DNA of 64,000 bases from Natronospira elongata. GTDB taxonomy: Bacteria; Pseudomonadota; Gammaproteobacteria; Natronospirales; Natronospiraceae. Below, in pieces: positions 24,972 through 33,900 of this stretch. Under the pieces are notes generated by a model. That model was not told the origin of the DNA. It ran no database searches and saw nothing but the letters and a program-made list of their open reading frames with translations. The stretch lies in assembly GCF_034931365.1 (NCBI RefSeq), contig NZ_JAYGII010000015.1:8499-72498 (forward strand). The letters are read 5' to 3'. A program made the translations under genes and the position numbers. Every line of letters begins with the position of its first letter. Positions within the stretch are counted from its first letter, which is position 1.

Positions 24972-26489
24972 TTACTGGGAAGACTGTTCCTCCTCACCTT
25001 CCTGCTCGGCGAACCAGGGCGCACGGGCTTCCATGATCAATTCCGCGGCCCGATCCTCGTCGAGTCCTTCGATATCGCTGATATCGTCCACTGCCTGCTC
25101 GGCAAGATCATCCATGGTGCGGATGCCCTTCTCAGCCAGCTTGCCTGCCAGGGCCTCATCCATGCCCTTCATGCCCAGCAGATCATCGGCCGGTTCCTCG
25201 TCCTGACCATCCTCGCCGGAGATGGCCATTTGCAGCAGGACATCCCGGGCCCGGCCACGCAGCTCGTCGACCACATCTTCATCGAACTCTTCCACTTCCA
25301 GCAGTTCGCTGGCCGGCACGTAGGCAATCTCTTCAATACTGGAGAAGCCTTCCTGCACCAGGATCATGGCGACTTCCTCGTCCACATCCAGCTTCTCCAT
25401 GAAGCTTTCCTGGATGCTCCGAGCTTCGGATTCGCTCTTCTCGGTGGCCTGACTCTCCGTCATCACGTTCAGCTCCCAACCGCTGAGCTGACTGGCCAGA
25501 CGGACGTTCTGCCCGCCGCGGCCAATGGCCTGGGAGAGCTGATCTTCCTCCACCGCGATGTCCATGGTGTTGGTGTCCTCGTCCATGACAATGGACAGGA
25601 CTTCCGCCGGCGACATGGCATTGACCACAAACTGTGCCGGGTTATCGTCCCAGACGATGATGTCGATACGCTCACCGGACAGTTCATTGGAAACTGCCTG
25701 AACGCGTGAACCCCGCATGCCCACACAGGCACCCACGGGATCAATGCGATCATCATTGCTGCGCACGGCGATCTTGGCACGAAGCCCCGGATCACGCGCT
25801 GCACCCATGATGTCGATCAGGCCCTGACCCACTTCCGGAACTTCCAGCTCGAAGAGCTTGACCAGAAACTCCGGGCAACTTCGACTGATGAACAGCTGGG
25901 GCCCCCGCTGTTCGGAGCGGACTTCCTTGAGGTAACCGCGGACCCGGTCACCGGCCCGAACAGCTTCACGGGGAATCATCTCTTCACGCGGAATAAAGCC
26001 CTCGGCGTTGCCGCCAAGATCAATCCAGACGTTACCCCGCTCGACACGTTTGACCTGGCCGGTGAGCAGTTCGCCCACACGGTCTTCGAAGGCCTCAACC
26101 ACCTGAGCCCGTTCGGCCTCACGTACTTTCTGGACAATCACCTGCTTGGCCGTCTGGGCAGCAATTCGGCCAAACTCCACCGACTCCAGAGGCTCTTCAA
26201 CGTACTGCCCCGGCTCCACGTCATCGCCGTATTCATCCTTGGCGTCCATGAGACGAAGCTCCTTCTCGGGACTCTCCATCTCCGCGTCGTCCGGAATCAC
26301 CAGCCAGCGCCGGAAAGTCTCGTAGGAGCCATCCGAGCGATCAATGCTCACACGAGCATCGATCTCGCCACCATGACGCTTTCGGGTGGCCGAGGCCAAG
26401 GCAGCCTCAATCGCCTCGAAAATCACTTCCTTGCTGACGCCTTTCTCGTTGGAAACGGCCTCAGCTACCAGCAGGACTTCTTTATTCAT
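24972..26489 (-). CDS. nusA: Transcription termination/antitermination protein NusA
   Basis: Binds RNA polymerase and modulates pausing, termination and antitermination. The 505-residue protein has the N-terminal polymerase-binding domain (EVLLVAEAVSNEKGVSKEVIFEAIEAAL) and an S1 domain (GELLTGQVKRVERGNVWIDLGGNAEGFI). Two KH domains follow (GACVGMRGSRVQAVSNELSGERID; AIGRGGQNVRLASQLSGW). The C-terminus has two helix-hairpin-helix acidic repeats (LVQEGFSSIEEIAYVP; LAEKGIRTMDDLAEQ), as in proteobacterial NusA. It follows rimP by 30 bases and precedes infB by 96. Confidence 0.98.
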   Translation of the reverse strand: MNKEVLLVAEAVSNEKGVSKEVIFEAIEAALASATRKRHGGEIDARVSIDRSDGSYETFRRWLVIPDDAEMESPEKELRLMDAKDEYGDDVEPGQYVEEPLESVEFGRIAAQTAKQVIVQKVREAERAQVVEAFEDRVGELLTGQVKRVERGNVWIDLGGNAEGFIPREEMIPREAVRAGDRVRGYLKEVRSEQRGPQLFISRSCPEFLVKLFELEVPEVGQGLIDIMGAARDPGLRAKIAVRSNDDRIDPVGACVGMRGSRVQAVSNELSGERIDIIVWDDNPAQFVVNAMSPAEVLSIVMDEDTNTMDIAVEEDQLSQAIGRGGQNVRLASQLSGWELNVMTESQATEKSESEARSIQESFMEKLDVDEEVAMILVQEGFSSIEEIAYVPASELLEVEEFDEDVVDELRGRARDVLLQMAISGEDGQDEEPADDLLGMKGMDEALAGKLAEKGIRTMDDLAEQAVDDISDIEGLDEDRAAELIMEARAPWFAEQEGEEEQSSQ

Positions 26490-26519
26490 GTCCCCATCTC
26501 CAGTCGCATGACTTCCGAC

Positions 26520-26960
26520 TCACTGCTTGGGCGCGAGTCGTGCTTTATCGATACGTTCAAAGGGCAGTTCGTAGACTTCATCGTCCACCTGCACTTTCAC
26601 CAATTCGTCTTCCACCCCCAGGAGCAGCCCCTTGAAGCGGCGGCGCCCTTCAAAGGGGGCGTCCAACTGCACACGGACCCGCTCTCCGGCAAAATGCTCG
26701 AAATGGGCCAGAGTCCGCAGCGGGCGCTCAATACCCGGGGATGACACTTCCAGGGTGTAACGCCCCGGAATCGGGTCCTCAACGTCCAGGATCCCGCTGA
26801 CCTGCCTGCTGACCGCCTCACAATCATCCACGGTGACGCCGCGCTCGATATCGATATAGAGACGCAGCAGATCACCGCCGGGCTTGAACTCCAACTCGAT
26901 CAGGTCAAAGCCCATGCCCTTGATGGCAGGCTCCAGCAGTTCGATCAGTTGTTCTTTCAT
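26520..26960 (-). CDS. rimP: Ribosome maturation factor RimP
   Basis: A 146-residue protein needed for 30S maturation. The start is taken at ATG 26960 (MKEQLIELLEPAIKGMGFDLIELEF), matching the family. The long upstream extension in the same frame covers a terminator and tRNA-fMet and is not real. Conserved blocks are LRLYIDIERGVTVDDCEAVSRQVSGILDVEDPI and YTLEVSSPGIERPLRTLAHFEHFAG. A GAGG lies 12 bases upstream, a weak site. First protein gene of the metY-rimP-nusA-infB order. Confidence 0.95.
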   Translation of the reverse strand: MKEQLIELLEPAIKGMGFDLIELEFKPGGDLLRLYIDIERGVTVDDCEAVSRQVSGILDVEDPIPGRYTLEVSSPGIERPLRTLAHFEHFAGERVRVQLDAPFEGRRRFKGLLLGVEDELVKVQVDDEVYELPFERIDKARLAPKQ

Positions 26961-27000
26961 TAACGCCAAATTCCTCAAATTTTTCTGGCAGCCCATACGA

Positions 27001-27023
27001 AAAAGGGGCCGCAACGGCCCCTT
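27001..27023 (-). terminator. Second terminator or attenuator before rimP
   Basis: Stem AAGGGGCCG-TTG-CGGCCCCTT followed on the minus strand by TTTCG. It lies between tRNA-fMet and rimP, 40 bases before the rimP start, so it must be read through or bypassed to express rimP-nusA-infB. Confidence 0.75.
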
Positions 27024-27114
27024 CAGCATCGACCCCCTGCAGGGGTCCCGACTGTACGAAATGCGCCTGCATTCCGAACCGGACCCCGGAGGGCCGGTCG
27101 AGCCGCCGCCAACG

Positions 27115-27137
27115 AAAAAGGCCCCGGAGGGGCCTTT
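27115..27137 (-). terminator. Terminator after tRNA-fMet
   Basis: Minus strand stem AAAGGCCCC-TCC-GGGGCCTTT followed by TTCG, 12 bases past the tRNA CCA end. Confidence 0.8.
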
Positions 27138-27148
27138 CACGTGGAAAG

Positions 27149-27225
27149 TGGTAGCGGGGGCAGGATTCGAACCTGCGACCTTCGGGTTATGAGCCCGACG
27201 AGCTGCCAGACTGCTCCACCCCGCA
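27149..27225 (-). tRNA. Initiator tRNA-fMet (anticodon CAU)
   Basis: A 77-nt tRNA with encoded CCA. The body is almost identical to E. coli metY: GCGGGGTGGAGCAG acceptor and D-arm, anticodon stem with the three GGG/CCC pairs typical of initiators, loop CTCATAA, T-arm GCAGG-TTCGAAT-CCTGC. Base 1 is U and base 72 is U, giving a mismatch in place of the C1-A72 of E. coli. It stands upstream of rimP-nusA-infB as metY does. Confidence 0.97.
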
Positions 27226-27239
27226 TCCGGCAAGACGCC

Positions 27240-27268
27240 ATTGTATGTAAGCGGCGCCTTTTTTTCAA
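27240..27268 (-). promoter_or_regulatory. Strong sigma-70 promoter for tRNA-fMet
   Basis: Minus strand TTGAAA (27263-27268), exactly 17 bases, TACAAT (27240-27245), followed by a GC-rich GGCGTC discriminator. It sits 14 bases before the mature 5' end of the tRNA. A GC-rich discriminator is typical of stringently controlled stable-RNA promoters. Confidence 0.85.
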
Positions 27269-27368
27269 GGCCTTCCTGGCATGGCAGACAAAAAACCTGA
27301 GTAATTTCCCGCCGTATCCGATAGACCGGACCAACGGGTTTTGGTTCCCCGGCGGCCCGGCCAGCGAA

Positions 27369-28811
27369 TCAGGCAAAGGCGTAGACGCAGACCCCCATCA
27401 GCAAACCGGGGAACATGCCCAGGGCAAGCACAACCAGAGCGTTGGTGCTCAACAGCGCCCGCACACCCAGGCGCCCCTCGGGCACGGGCAGATCTTCGTT
27501 CTCGGCGCTGTCGAAATACATCACCTTGACCACCCGCAGGTAGTAGAAGGCGGAAATGATCGCAAACACCACCGCCGCCACAGCCATCCAGACCCAGCCC
27601 GCGTCAATGGCGGCGTTGATCACCGAGAGCTTGGCATGGAAGCCGGCCAGGGGCGGCACCCCCGCCATGCCGAACATCAGCATGGCCATGCAGGCGGCAT
27701 ACCAGGGACTACGCTCGTTGAGGCCGCGGAAATCGTCGATATTTTCCGCTTCCCGACCCCGGGCACTCATGAGGATGATCATGCCGAAGGCGCCGGCGGC
27801 CATGAGCACGTAGACCAGGGTATAGAACATGGCTGCCTGATAACCCAGGGAAGTCCCGGCCATTACCCCCATGAGAATGAAACCCATGTGCGTGATGGTC
27901 GAATAGGCCAGCATCCGCTTGATGTTCGTCTGCGCGATGGCCAGGAAGCTGCCCACGGCCATGGAGAGAACCGCAAGGACAATGAGCATCCCCTGCCAGG
28001 CCTCGTGGAAGCCACCGAAGCCGTCGGCCAGGAGCCGCATGAAGAGGGCAAAGGCGGCGATCTTCGGTGCCGAGCCCACAAACAGGGTCACGGCAGTGGG
28101 CGCACCATGGTAAACATCGGGGATCCACATGTGGAAAGGCACCGCCCCGATCTTGAAGGCCAGCCCCACGAGGATGAAGCTCAGCGCCAGAGACAGGCCA
28201 ATATGGGAAATCTCGGCCTCGGACACATAAACGGCAATCTCGCCCACGTCCAGGGAGCCGGTCACGCCATAGAGAATGGACATGCCATAAAGGAGGACAC
28301 CGGAAGCAATCGCGCCGAGCACGAAGTACTTCATGGCGGCTTCGGCCGCGTTGGCCGAGGCCCGGTTGAAGGCCACCATGGCATAAAGAGACAGCGACAG
28401 CAGCTCCAGGCCAAGGTAGATCACCAGCAGGTTATGGCCGGAGACCATGATCATCATACCCAGCAAGGCCGTCAGGCTGAGCAGATAATACTCACCCTTG
28501 AACATGCCCCGCTCTTCCAGATAGGCACGGGAATAGATCAGCACAACCGCCAGGGACAGATAGAGAAACAGCTTCAGCACATGGGCCAGGCTGTCACCGA
28601 TGAACATGCCGCCAAAGGTGAAGGTGGCCGCCTCGCCCATGATCGTCCAGGTGAGAATGGCAGCACCGGCCAGCGTGGCCAGAGTCAACCAGTGGGTCAC
28701 AACCCGGTTCCGATCCGAGAGGAACAGGTCCACCATGAGAACGAGACAGGCCATCCCGGCGACAAACATCTCCGGGATGACAGGCGTGAAATCTGGCACT
28801 TGGAAATTCAT
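27369..28811 (-). CDS. nuoN: NADH-quinone oxidoreductase subunit N
   Basis: An antiporter-like membrane subunit of complex I (480 residues from ATG 28811; GTG 28820 is a possible alternative). About 14 hydrophobic helices are seen. The proton-channel residues lie in RAYLEERGMFKGEYY and YLGLELLSLSLYAMVAF (essential Glu). Lys-containing helices are KIGAVPFHMWIPDVYHGAP and NIKRMLAYSTITHMGF. It is the last gene of the nuo operon, and no clear terminator follows before tRNA-fMet. Confidence 0.97.
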   Translation of the reverse strand: MNFQVPDFTPVIPEMFVAGMACLVLMVDLFLSDRNRVVTHWLTLATLAGAAILTWTIMGEAATFTFGGMFIGDSLAHVLKLFLYLSLAVVLIYSRAYLEERGMFKGEYYLLSLTALLGMMIMVSGHNLLVIYLGLELLSLSLYAMVAFNRASANAAEAAMKYFVLGAIASGVLLYGMSILYGVTGSLDVGEIAVYVSEAEISHIGLSLALSFILVGLAFKIGAVPFHMWIPDVYHGAPTAVTLFVGSAPKIAAFALFMRLLADGFGGFHEAWQGMLIVLAVLSMAVGSFLAIAQTNIKRMLAYSTITHMGFILMGVMAGTSLGYQAAMFYTLVYVLMAAGAFGMIILMSARGREAENIDDFRGLNERSPWYAACMAMLMFGMAGVPPLAGFHAKLSVINAAIDAGWVWMAVAAVVFAIISAFYYLRVVKVMYFDSAENEDLPVPEGRLGVRALLSTNALVVLALGMFPGLLMGVCVYAFA

Positions 28812-28831
28812 GTTCCCCACAGACTCCTGAA

Positions 28832-30346
28832 TCAGATCTTGCTCTGCATCATGTGTTCGACGAGGGCCTCGACACTGGGCGCGATGACGTCAATCAGGGG
28901 CGATGGCCACACACCCAACAGCAGGGTGGGCACGGCCAGAGCCGAAAGGAGCAACACTTCCCGACGATTGATATCAGTGAGAGAAGCCACCTTCTCGTTG
29001 GCCACATCACCGAAGATCACCCGCTTGACCATCCAGAGGGTATAGGCCGCACCCAGAATCAGCGTCAGGGCAGCGATGAAGGCAATCCAGAAATCGGCCC
29101 GGAAACTGGCCAGGATGACCATGAACTCACCCACGAAGCCGGACGTGCCCGGCAGGCCGGCATTGGCCATGGCGAAGAGAACCATGAAGGCCGCAAACAC
29201 CGGCATCTTGTTCACCACGCCACCGTAATCGGCAATCTCCCGACTGTGAATGCGGTCATACATGACGCCAACACAGAGGAATAGCGCGCCGGATATGAAG
29301 CCATGGGAGACCATCTGGACGATGCCGCCCTGAATACCGAAAGCGGCACCGGAGACATCACCGGTGGAGGCCAGAATCAGGTAACCCACGAAGAAGCCCA
29401 GCGTGGCGAAGCCCATATGGGCAATGGACGAATAGGCAATCAGCTTCTTCATGTCCGACTGAACCAGGGCCACGAAACCGATGTAGGCTACCGCGATAAG
29501 CGACAACACCACCAACAGCCAGGCCAGTTCGGCACTGGCGTCCGGAGTAATTGGCAGACTGAAGCGCAGGAAACCATAGGCGCCCAGCTTCAGCAGAATT
29601 GCCGCCAGGATCACCGAACCGCCCGTGGGTGCCTCAACGTGGGCATCAGGCAACCAGGTGTGAACCGGCCACATCGGGACCTTGACGGCGAATGCGAGCA
29701 GGAAGGCAATGAATATCCACATCTGCTCGGTCATGCTCAACGGCGCCAGATGGAAACTGAACACCGAAGTACTGCCAGTCTGGACATACAGGTAGATGAA
29801 GGCCACCAGCATGAAGACCGAGCCGAAGAAGGTATAGAGGAAGAACTTGATGGTGGCATAGACCCGGTTCGGCCCACCCCAGATGCCGATGATAATGAAC
29901 ATCGGAATCAGCAGTGCTTCCCAGAAGACATAGAAGAGCACCATGTCCAGGGCTGAGAACACGCCAATGGTGATCCCCTCCAGGAACAGGAAGGCTGCAA
30001 AATACTGGGCAGGCCGCTTCTGGATCGTCATCCACCCGGCAATGACCACCAACACGGTCATGAAGGTGGTCAGCAGAATCATGGGCATGGAAATGCCATC
30101 CACACCCAGGTGATAGTAGGCACCCAGGGTCTCGATCCAGGGCAGGCGCTCTTCAAACTGCATGGCTGCGGTGGTGGTATCAAAGGCAGTCCAGAGCGGA
30201 ATACTGAGGATAAAGACCAGCGAGGAAATGCCCAGGGCCCACCAGCGCACGTCGCCGAGCCCGAAGCGGTCGGCAAACAGCACGGCGATCCCGCCGATGA
30301 TCGGCAGCCAGATCAGGAGACTCAGCAGTGGCAGAGTTTCAAACAT
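28832..30346 (-). CDS. nuoM: NADH-quinone oxidoreductase subunit M
   Basis: The second antiporter-like subunit of complex I (504 residues). It has the Glu-containing helix FYVFWEALLIPMFIIIGIWG, the channel helix VPMWPVHTWLPDAHVEAPTGGSVILAAILLKLGAYG with the key Lys, and DMKKLIAYSSIAHMGFATLG. It lies 24 bases after nuoL and 20 bases before nuoN. Length and helices are as usual for the family. Confidence 0.97.
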   Translation of the reverse strand: MFETLPLLSLLIWLPIIGGIAVLFADRFGLGDVRWWALGISSLVFILSIPLWTAFDTTTAAMQFEERLPWIETLGAYYHLGVDGISMPMILLTTFMTVLVVIAGWMTIQKRPAQYFAAFLFLEGITIGVFSALDMVLFYVFWEALLIPMFIIIGIWGGPNRVYATIKFFLYTFFGSVFMLVAFIYLYVQTGSTSVFSFHLAPLSMTEQMWIFIAFLLAFAVKVPMWPVHTWLPDAHVEAPTGGSVILAAILLKLGAYGFLRFSLPITPDASAELAWLLVVLSLIAVAYIGFVALVQSDMKKLIAYSSIAHMGFATLGFFVGYLILASTGDVSGAAFGIQGGIVQMVSHGFISGALFLCVGVMYDRIHSREIADYGGVVNKMPVFAAFMVLFAMANAGLPGTSGFVGEFMVILASFRADFWIAFIAALTLILGAAYTLWMVKRVIFGDVANEKVASLTDINRREVLLLSALAVPTLLLGVWPSPLIDVIAPSVEALVEHMMQSKI

Positions 30347-30370
30347 TGCTTGCTATCCCTTTTCGTCCGA

Positions 30371-32323
30371 TCAGCGCAGGATAAGCCAGGCAACGAGCGC
30401 GGTAAGCCCGATAACCATGGCGAATGCGTAGTGATAAAGGAAACCGGTCTGGACACGACGGGCAACGCCCGACACCCAGCCCACCAGACGGGCGGAACCG
30501 TTGACCACCAGGCCGTCGATCAGGCGGACATCACCCACCTGCCAGAACAGCCGGCCCAGACCACGCCCGGCGGGCGCGATGAGCTTCTCGTTGAGGTGGT
30601 CAAAGTAGTATTTGTTCTCCAGCAGCTTGTGCACGGCCGAGAAGCGCTGCGCCATGGCCGCGGGAATGTCCGGCCGCTTGAGCCACAGGAACCATGCCAG
30701 TGCCACACCGGCAAAGGCGAGATAGACCGGCGGCGCCACCAGACCGTGCATGAGCAGAGCCATGGCACCGTCATACTTCTCGCCCAGCATGGCCAGAACA
30801 TCCCGTTCGGCCGCAACGTGGATACCCTCGGCAAAGAAATCCCCCAGCAGCATGGAGCTGACAAAGGGCGCGCCGACAATCACTGACGGAATGGCGAGCA
30901 GAATCAGCGGCACGGTCACTACCCAGGGGCTTTCCTTGAGATCCTTGCGGGTGTGGTCATCCATGCGCTCTTCCCCGTGGAAGGTCAGGAAGAACATCCG
31001 GAAGGTATATAGCGCGGTCACAAAGACCCCGATCAACACCGCCCAATAGGCGAAGGTCGCGCCGGGAATCTCAGACAGGGCCACTGCCTCGATGATGCCG
31101 TCTTTCGAGAAGAAGCCCGAAAAGCCGGGGAAGCCGATCAGCGCCAGAGCACCAATCAGACAGGTCCAGTAGGTGATCGGCATGTATTTGCGCAGGCCGC
31201 CCATCTGCCGCATATCCTGGATGTGATGCATGGCGATAATGACCGAGCCGGCGGCGAGGAACAGCAGCGCCTTGAAGAAGGCGTGAGTCATGAGATGGAA
31301 AATGCCCGCAGCATAGGCAGACACGCCCAGGGCCACCGTCATGTAACCAAGCTGCGACAGGGTCGAATAGGCCACAACACGCTTGATGTCATGCTGGACC
31401 AGACCAAGGATACCCATGAAAAGCGCGGTGACCGCGCCAACGATAAGGACCACACTCAGGGCCGTGACCGAGAGCTCAAACATGGGTGACATCCGGGCCA
31501 CCATGTAGATACCGGCCGTCACCATGGTGGCGGCGTGGATCAGCGCCGAAATGGGCGTGGGGCCTTCCATGGAATCCGGCAGCCAGGTGTGCAGCGGCAC
31601 CTGAGCAGACTTACCCATGGCACCGATGAACAGCAGAATGCAGATCACCGTCATTACCGACCATTCCCAGCCGGCAATGATGGACATGGTCTCCCCTTCC
31701 ACGCCCGGCGCGGCGGCAAAGACCTCGGCATAATCCATGCTGTTGAAATACAGGAAGATGGCGGCAATACCCAGGAGGAAACCGAAATCCCCTACCCGGT
31801 TGATCAGAAAAGCCTTGAGATTGGCGTGAATGGCCGAGGGCCGCTTGTACCAGAAGCCGATCAGCAAATAGGACACCACACCAACCGCTTCCCAGCCGAA
31901 GAAGAGCTGAAGGAAGTTGTTGGACATCACCAGCATGAGCATGGCGAAGGTGAACAGGGAAATATAGGCGAAGAAGCGCTGGTAGCCGGGGTCACCCTTC
32001 ATATACCCGATGGTGTAGATGTGCACCATCAGGGAAACGAAGGTAACCACGGTCATCATCATTGCCGACAGCCGGTCAATGAGGAAGCCCACCTCGAAAC
32101 GCACACCTTCGCTGACCATCCAGGTGTAGACAGAACCATTGAAGACCTCGGCACCGCCGAGCCACTGATCCCAGAAAACGCGCAGCGAAAGCAGGAAGGA
32201 AATACCGACACCAACGATAGTCACCCAGTGGGCACCGGTAGTTCCGATCTTGCGCCCAAAAAAGCCGGCAATGATGGCGGCAATCAACGGTGCAAGCACG
32301 ATTGTCAGATAGACGTTTTCCAT
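30371..32323 (-). CDS. nuoL: NADH-quinone oxidoreductase subunit L
   Basis: The distal antiporter-like subunit of complex I (650 residues). The conserved Glu helix is FFGWEAVGVVSYLLIGFWY. VPLHTWLPDSMEGPTPISALIHAATMVTAGIY contains the lysine-region channel, and DIKRVVAYSTLSQLGYMTVALG follows. The last third carries the long lateral helix that braces the membrane arm, ending in a final transmembrane segment (FAMVIGLTALVAWLIL). Normal length. Confidence 0.97.
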   Translation of the reverse strand: MENVYLTIVLAPLIAAIIAGFFGRKIGTTGAHWVTIVGVGISFLLSLRVFWDQWLGGAEVFNGSVYTWMVSEGVRFEVGFLIDRLSAMMMTVVTFVSLMVHIYTIGYMKGDPGYQRFFAYISLFTFAMLMLVMSNNFLQLFFGWEAVGVVSYLLIGFWYKRPSAIHANLKAFLINRVGDFGFLLGIAAIFLYFNSMDYAEVFAAAPGVEGETMSIIAGWEWSVMTVICILLFIGAMGKSAQVPLHTWLPDSMEGPTPISALIHAATMVTAGIYMVARMSPMFELSVTALSVVLIVGAVTALFMGILGLVQHDIKRVVAYSTLSQLGYMTVALGVSAYAAGIFHLMTHAFFKALLFLAAGSVIIAMHHIQDMRQMGGLRKYMPITYWTCLIGALALIGFPGFSGFFSKDGIIEAVALSEIPGATFAYWAVLIGVFVTALYTFRMFFLTFHGEERMDDHTRKDLKESPWVVTVPLILLAIPSVIVGAPFVSSMLLGDFFAEGIHVAAERDVLAMLGEKYDGAMALLMHGLVAPPVYLAFAGVALAWFLWLKRPDIPAAMAQRFSAVHKLLENKYYFDHLNEKLIAPAGRGLGRLFWQVGDVRLIDGLVVNGSARLVGWVSGVARRVQTGFLYHYAFAMVIGLTALVAWLILR

Positions 32324-32408
32324 CCCTAACTTCCCAATCGGAATAATGGTCTCTTACGTTGGCCGACCGTTAGCCGGCGGCCCCGCGTCTGCTACTTCCG
32401 GGCGGAAA

Positions 32409-32714
32409 TCAGCCCTTCATGGCATCAAGGTCTTCCACATTGATGGTGTTCTTGTTCCTGAACAGCACCACGAGAATGGCCAGACCGATGGCAGCCTCTG
32501 CCGCTGCCACTGTCAAAATAAAGAACACGAAGATCTGGCCAGCCAGATCCTGCAAGAAGTAAGAAAATGCGATGAAGTTGGTATTTACCGCCAACAACAT
32601 CAATTCGATGCACATCAGCAACAACAGCACGTTTTTCCGGTTCATGAAGATACCGGCCACGCTGAGGCTGAACAGCACACCGCTCAGAATCAGATAATGA
32701 TAGAGAGTAATCAT
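32409..32714 (-). CDS. nuoK: NADH-quinone oxidoreductase subunit K
   Basis: A small three-helix membrane subunit of complex I (101 residues). The start is ATG 32714, five bases after AGGGG; the adjacent GTG 32717 is less likely. The two buried glutamates of the family lie in LLLLMCIELMLLAVNTNFIAF and AAAEAAIGLAILV. Located between nuoJ and nuoL. Confidence 0.96.
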   Translation of the reverse strand: MITLYHYLILSGVLFSLSVAGIFMNRKNVLLLLMCIELMLLAVNTNFIAFSYFLQDLAGQIFVFFILTVAAAEAAIGLAILVVLFRNKNTINVEDLDAMKG

Positions 32715-32749
32715 CACAACCCCTGAAGTCTGTCCAGTCCCTGCGCGAT

Positions 32750-33349
32750 TCAGTCTTTCTTCTCGGCAGGCATGTTAACCAGCCGTACACGGTCTTCCCT
32801 GCGGACCCGTACCTGTTTGGCCGGATCCTGGTGCTTGGTGCCCTCACGCCGACGCATGGTCAGGGCAATGGCCGCCACAATCCCCACGAGCAGAATGATG
32901 CCCGCGATTTCAAAGGGATAGACATATTCCGTGTACATGAGCTGACCCAGGGCACCGGTATTGTCGTAATCCGCCGCTGCTCGTTCGGGCCGCTCCATCA
33001 TTTCAATACCCAGATCACGCACCCAAAACACATAGGCCAGCATGCCAATGAGCGCTGCCGCCACCGCCACGCCCAGGGGTGCATTTCGGGCGAATCCACT
33101 TCGAATCGTGGCGACATTGATATCCAACATCATCACCACGAAGAGGAAAAGCACCATCACCGCCCCGACGTAGACCAGAATCAGGGCAATCCCCAAGAAC
33201 TCCGCCTCCATGAGAATCCACAGGCCTGCGCTGAAGACGAAGGCCATGACCAGGAACAACACCGAATGAACGGGGTTGCGGGCGGTAATGACACCCAGGG
33301 CCGCACCGACTACCAGGGCGGCAAATGTGTAAAAGATGACCAGTTCCAT
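32750..33349 (-). CDS. nuoJ: NADH-quinone oxidoreductase subunit J
   Basis: A five-helix membrane subunit of complex I (199 residues). Helix 3 with the pi-bulge signature LGIALILVYVGAVMVLFLFVVMML is conserved. The C-terminal tail is cytoplasmic and basic (RRREGTKHQDPAKQVRVRREDRV), a little longer than in E. coli. Located between nuoI and nuoK. Confidence 0.96.
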   Translation of the reverse strand: MELVIFYTFAALVVGAALGVITARNPVHSVLFLVMAFVFSAGLWILMEAEFLGIALILVYVGAVMVLFLFVVMMLDINVATIRSGFARNAPLGVAVAAALIGMLAYVFWVRDLGIEMMERPERAAADYDNTGALGQLMYTEYVYPFEIAGIILLVGIVAAIALTMRRREGTKHQDPAKQVRVRREDRVRLVNMPAEKKD

Positions 33350-33404
33350 GCCTTGCTACTCTCCGCTGCCTTGTCTCAAGCGCGTATGGGATTCATTCCG
33401 CCAA

Positions 33405-33893
33405 TCAGCGGTACCGGCTTTCAATGGCCCGGTCAGCCGCAATCTGCGGTTCCAGCTTGTCACCGATTGCCAGGAGCTTGTCCTTGGTCATGATCTGCTG
33501 ACCCCGCTCCTCGAAGTGATACTCGGTGAAGCTGGTTTCCACGATGGCATCCACCGGACAGGCCTCTTCGCAGAAGCCGCAATAGATGCACTTGAACATA
33601 TCGATGTCGTAACGGGTGGTGCGGCGAGTGCCGTCTTCGCGCACATCCGAATCGATGGTAATTGCCAGGGCCGGACAGACCGCCTCGCACAATTTACAGG
33701 CAATGCAACGTTCCTCGCCGCTGGGATAACGACGAAGGGCGTGCATCCCGCGATAACGAGGCGACTTGGGCGTCTTTTCTTCGGGATAGCGAATGGTGCT
33801 CTTGGGCATGAAGAAATGCTTGAGCGTCAGGCGCAAGCCCAGAAGCAGCTCCCAGAGAAACAGACTTTTTACGTAACTGCTAATTGCGTTCAT
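33405..33893 (-). CDS. nuoI: NADH-quinone oxidoreductase subunit I
   Basis: A ferredoxin-like subunit carrying the N6a and N6b [4Fe-4S] clusters of complex I (162 residues). Both C-x2-C-x2-C-x3-C-P motifs are present: CIACKLCEAVCP and CIYCGFCEEACP. ATG 33893 follows GAGG by five bases, and the nuoH stop is 7 bases upstream. The extended frame above 33893 lies inside nuoH and is rejected. Confidence 0.97.
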   Translation of the reverse strand: MNAISSYVKSLFLWELLLGLRLTLKHFFMPKSTIRYPEEKTPKSPRYRGMHALRRYPSGEERCIACKLCEAVCPALAITIDSDVREDGTRRTTRYDIDMFKCIYCGFCEEACPVDAIVETSFTEYHFEERGQQIMTKDKLLAIGDKLEPQIAADRAIESRYR

Positions 33894-33900
33894 GACTGCC

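Noticed and set aside
26961..27233. N-terminal extension of rimP
   Set aside because: It would run through two hairpin terminators and part of tRNA-fMet; ATG 26960 fits the family.
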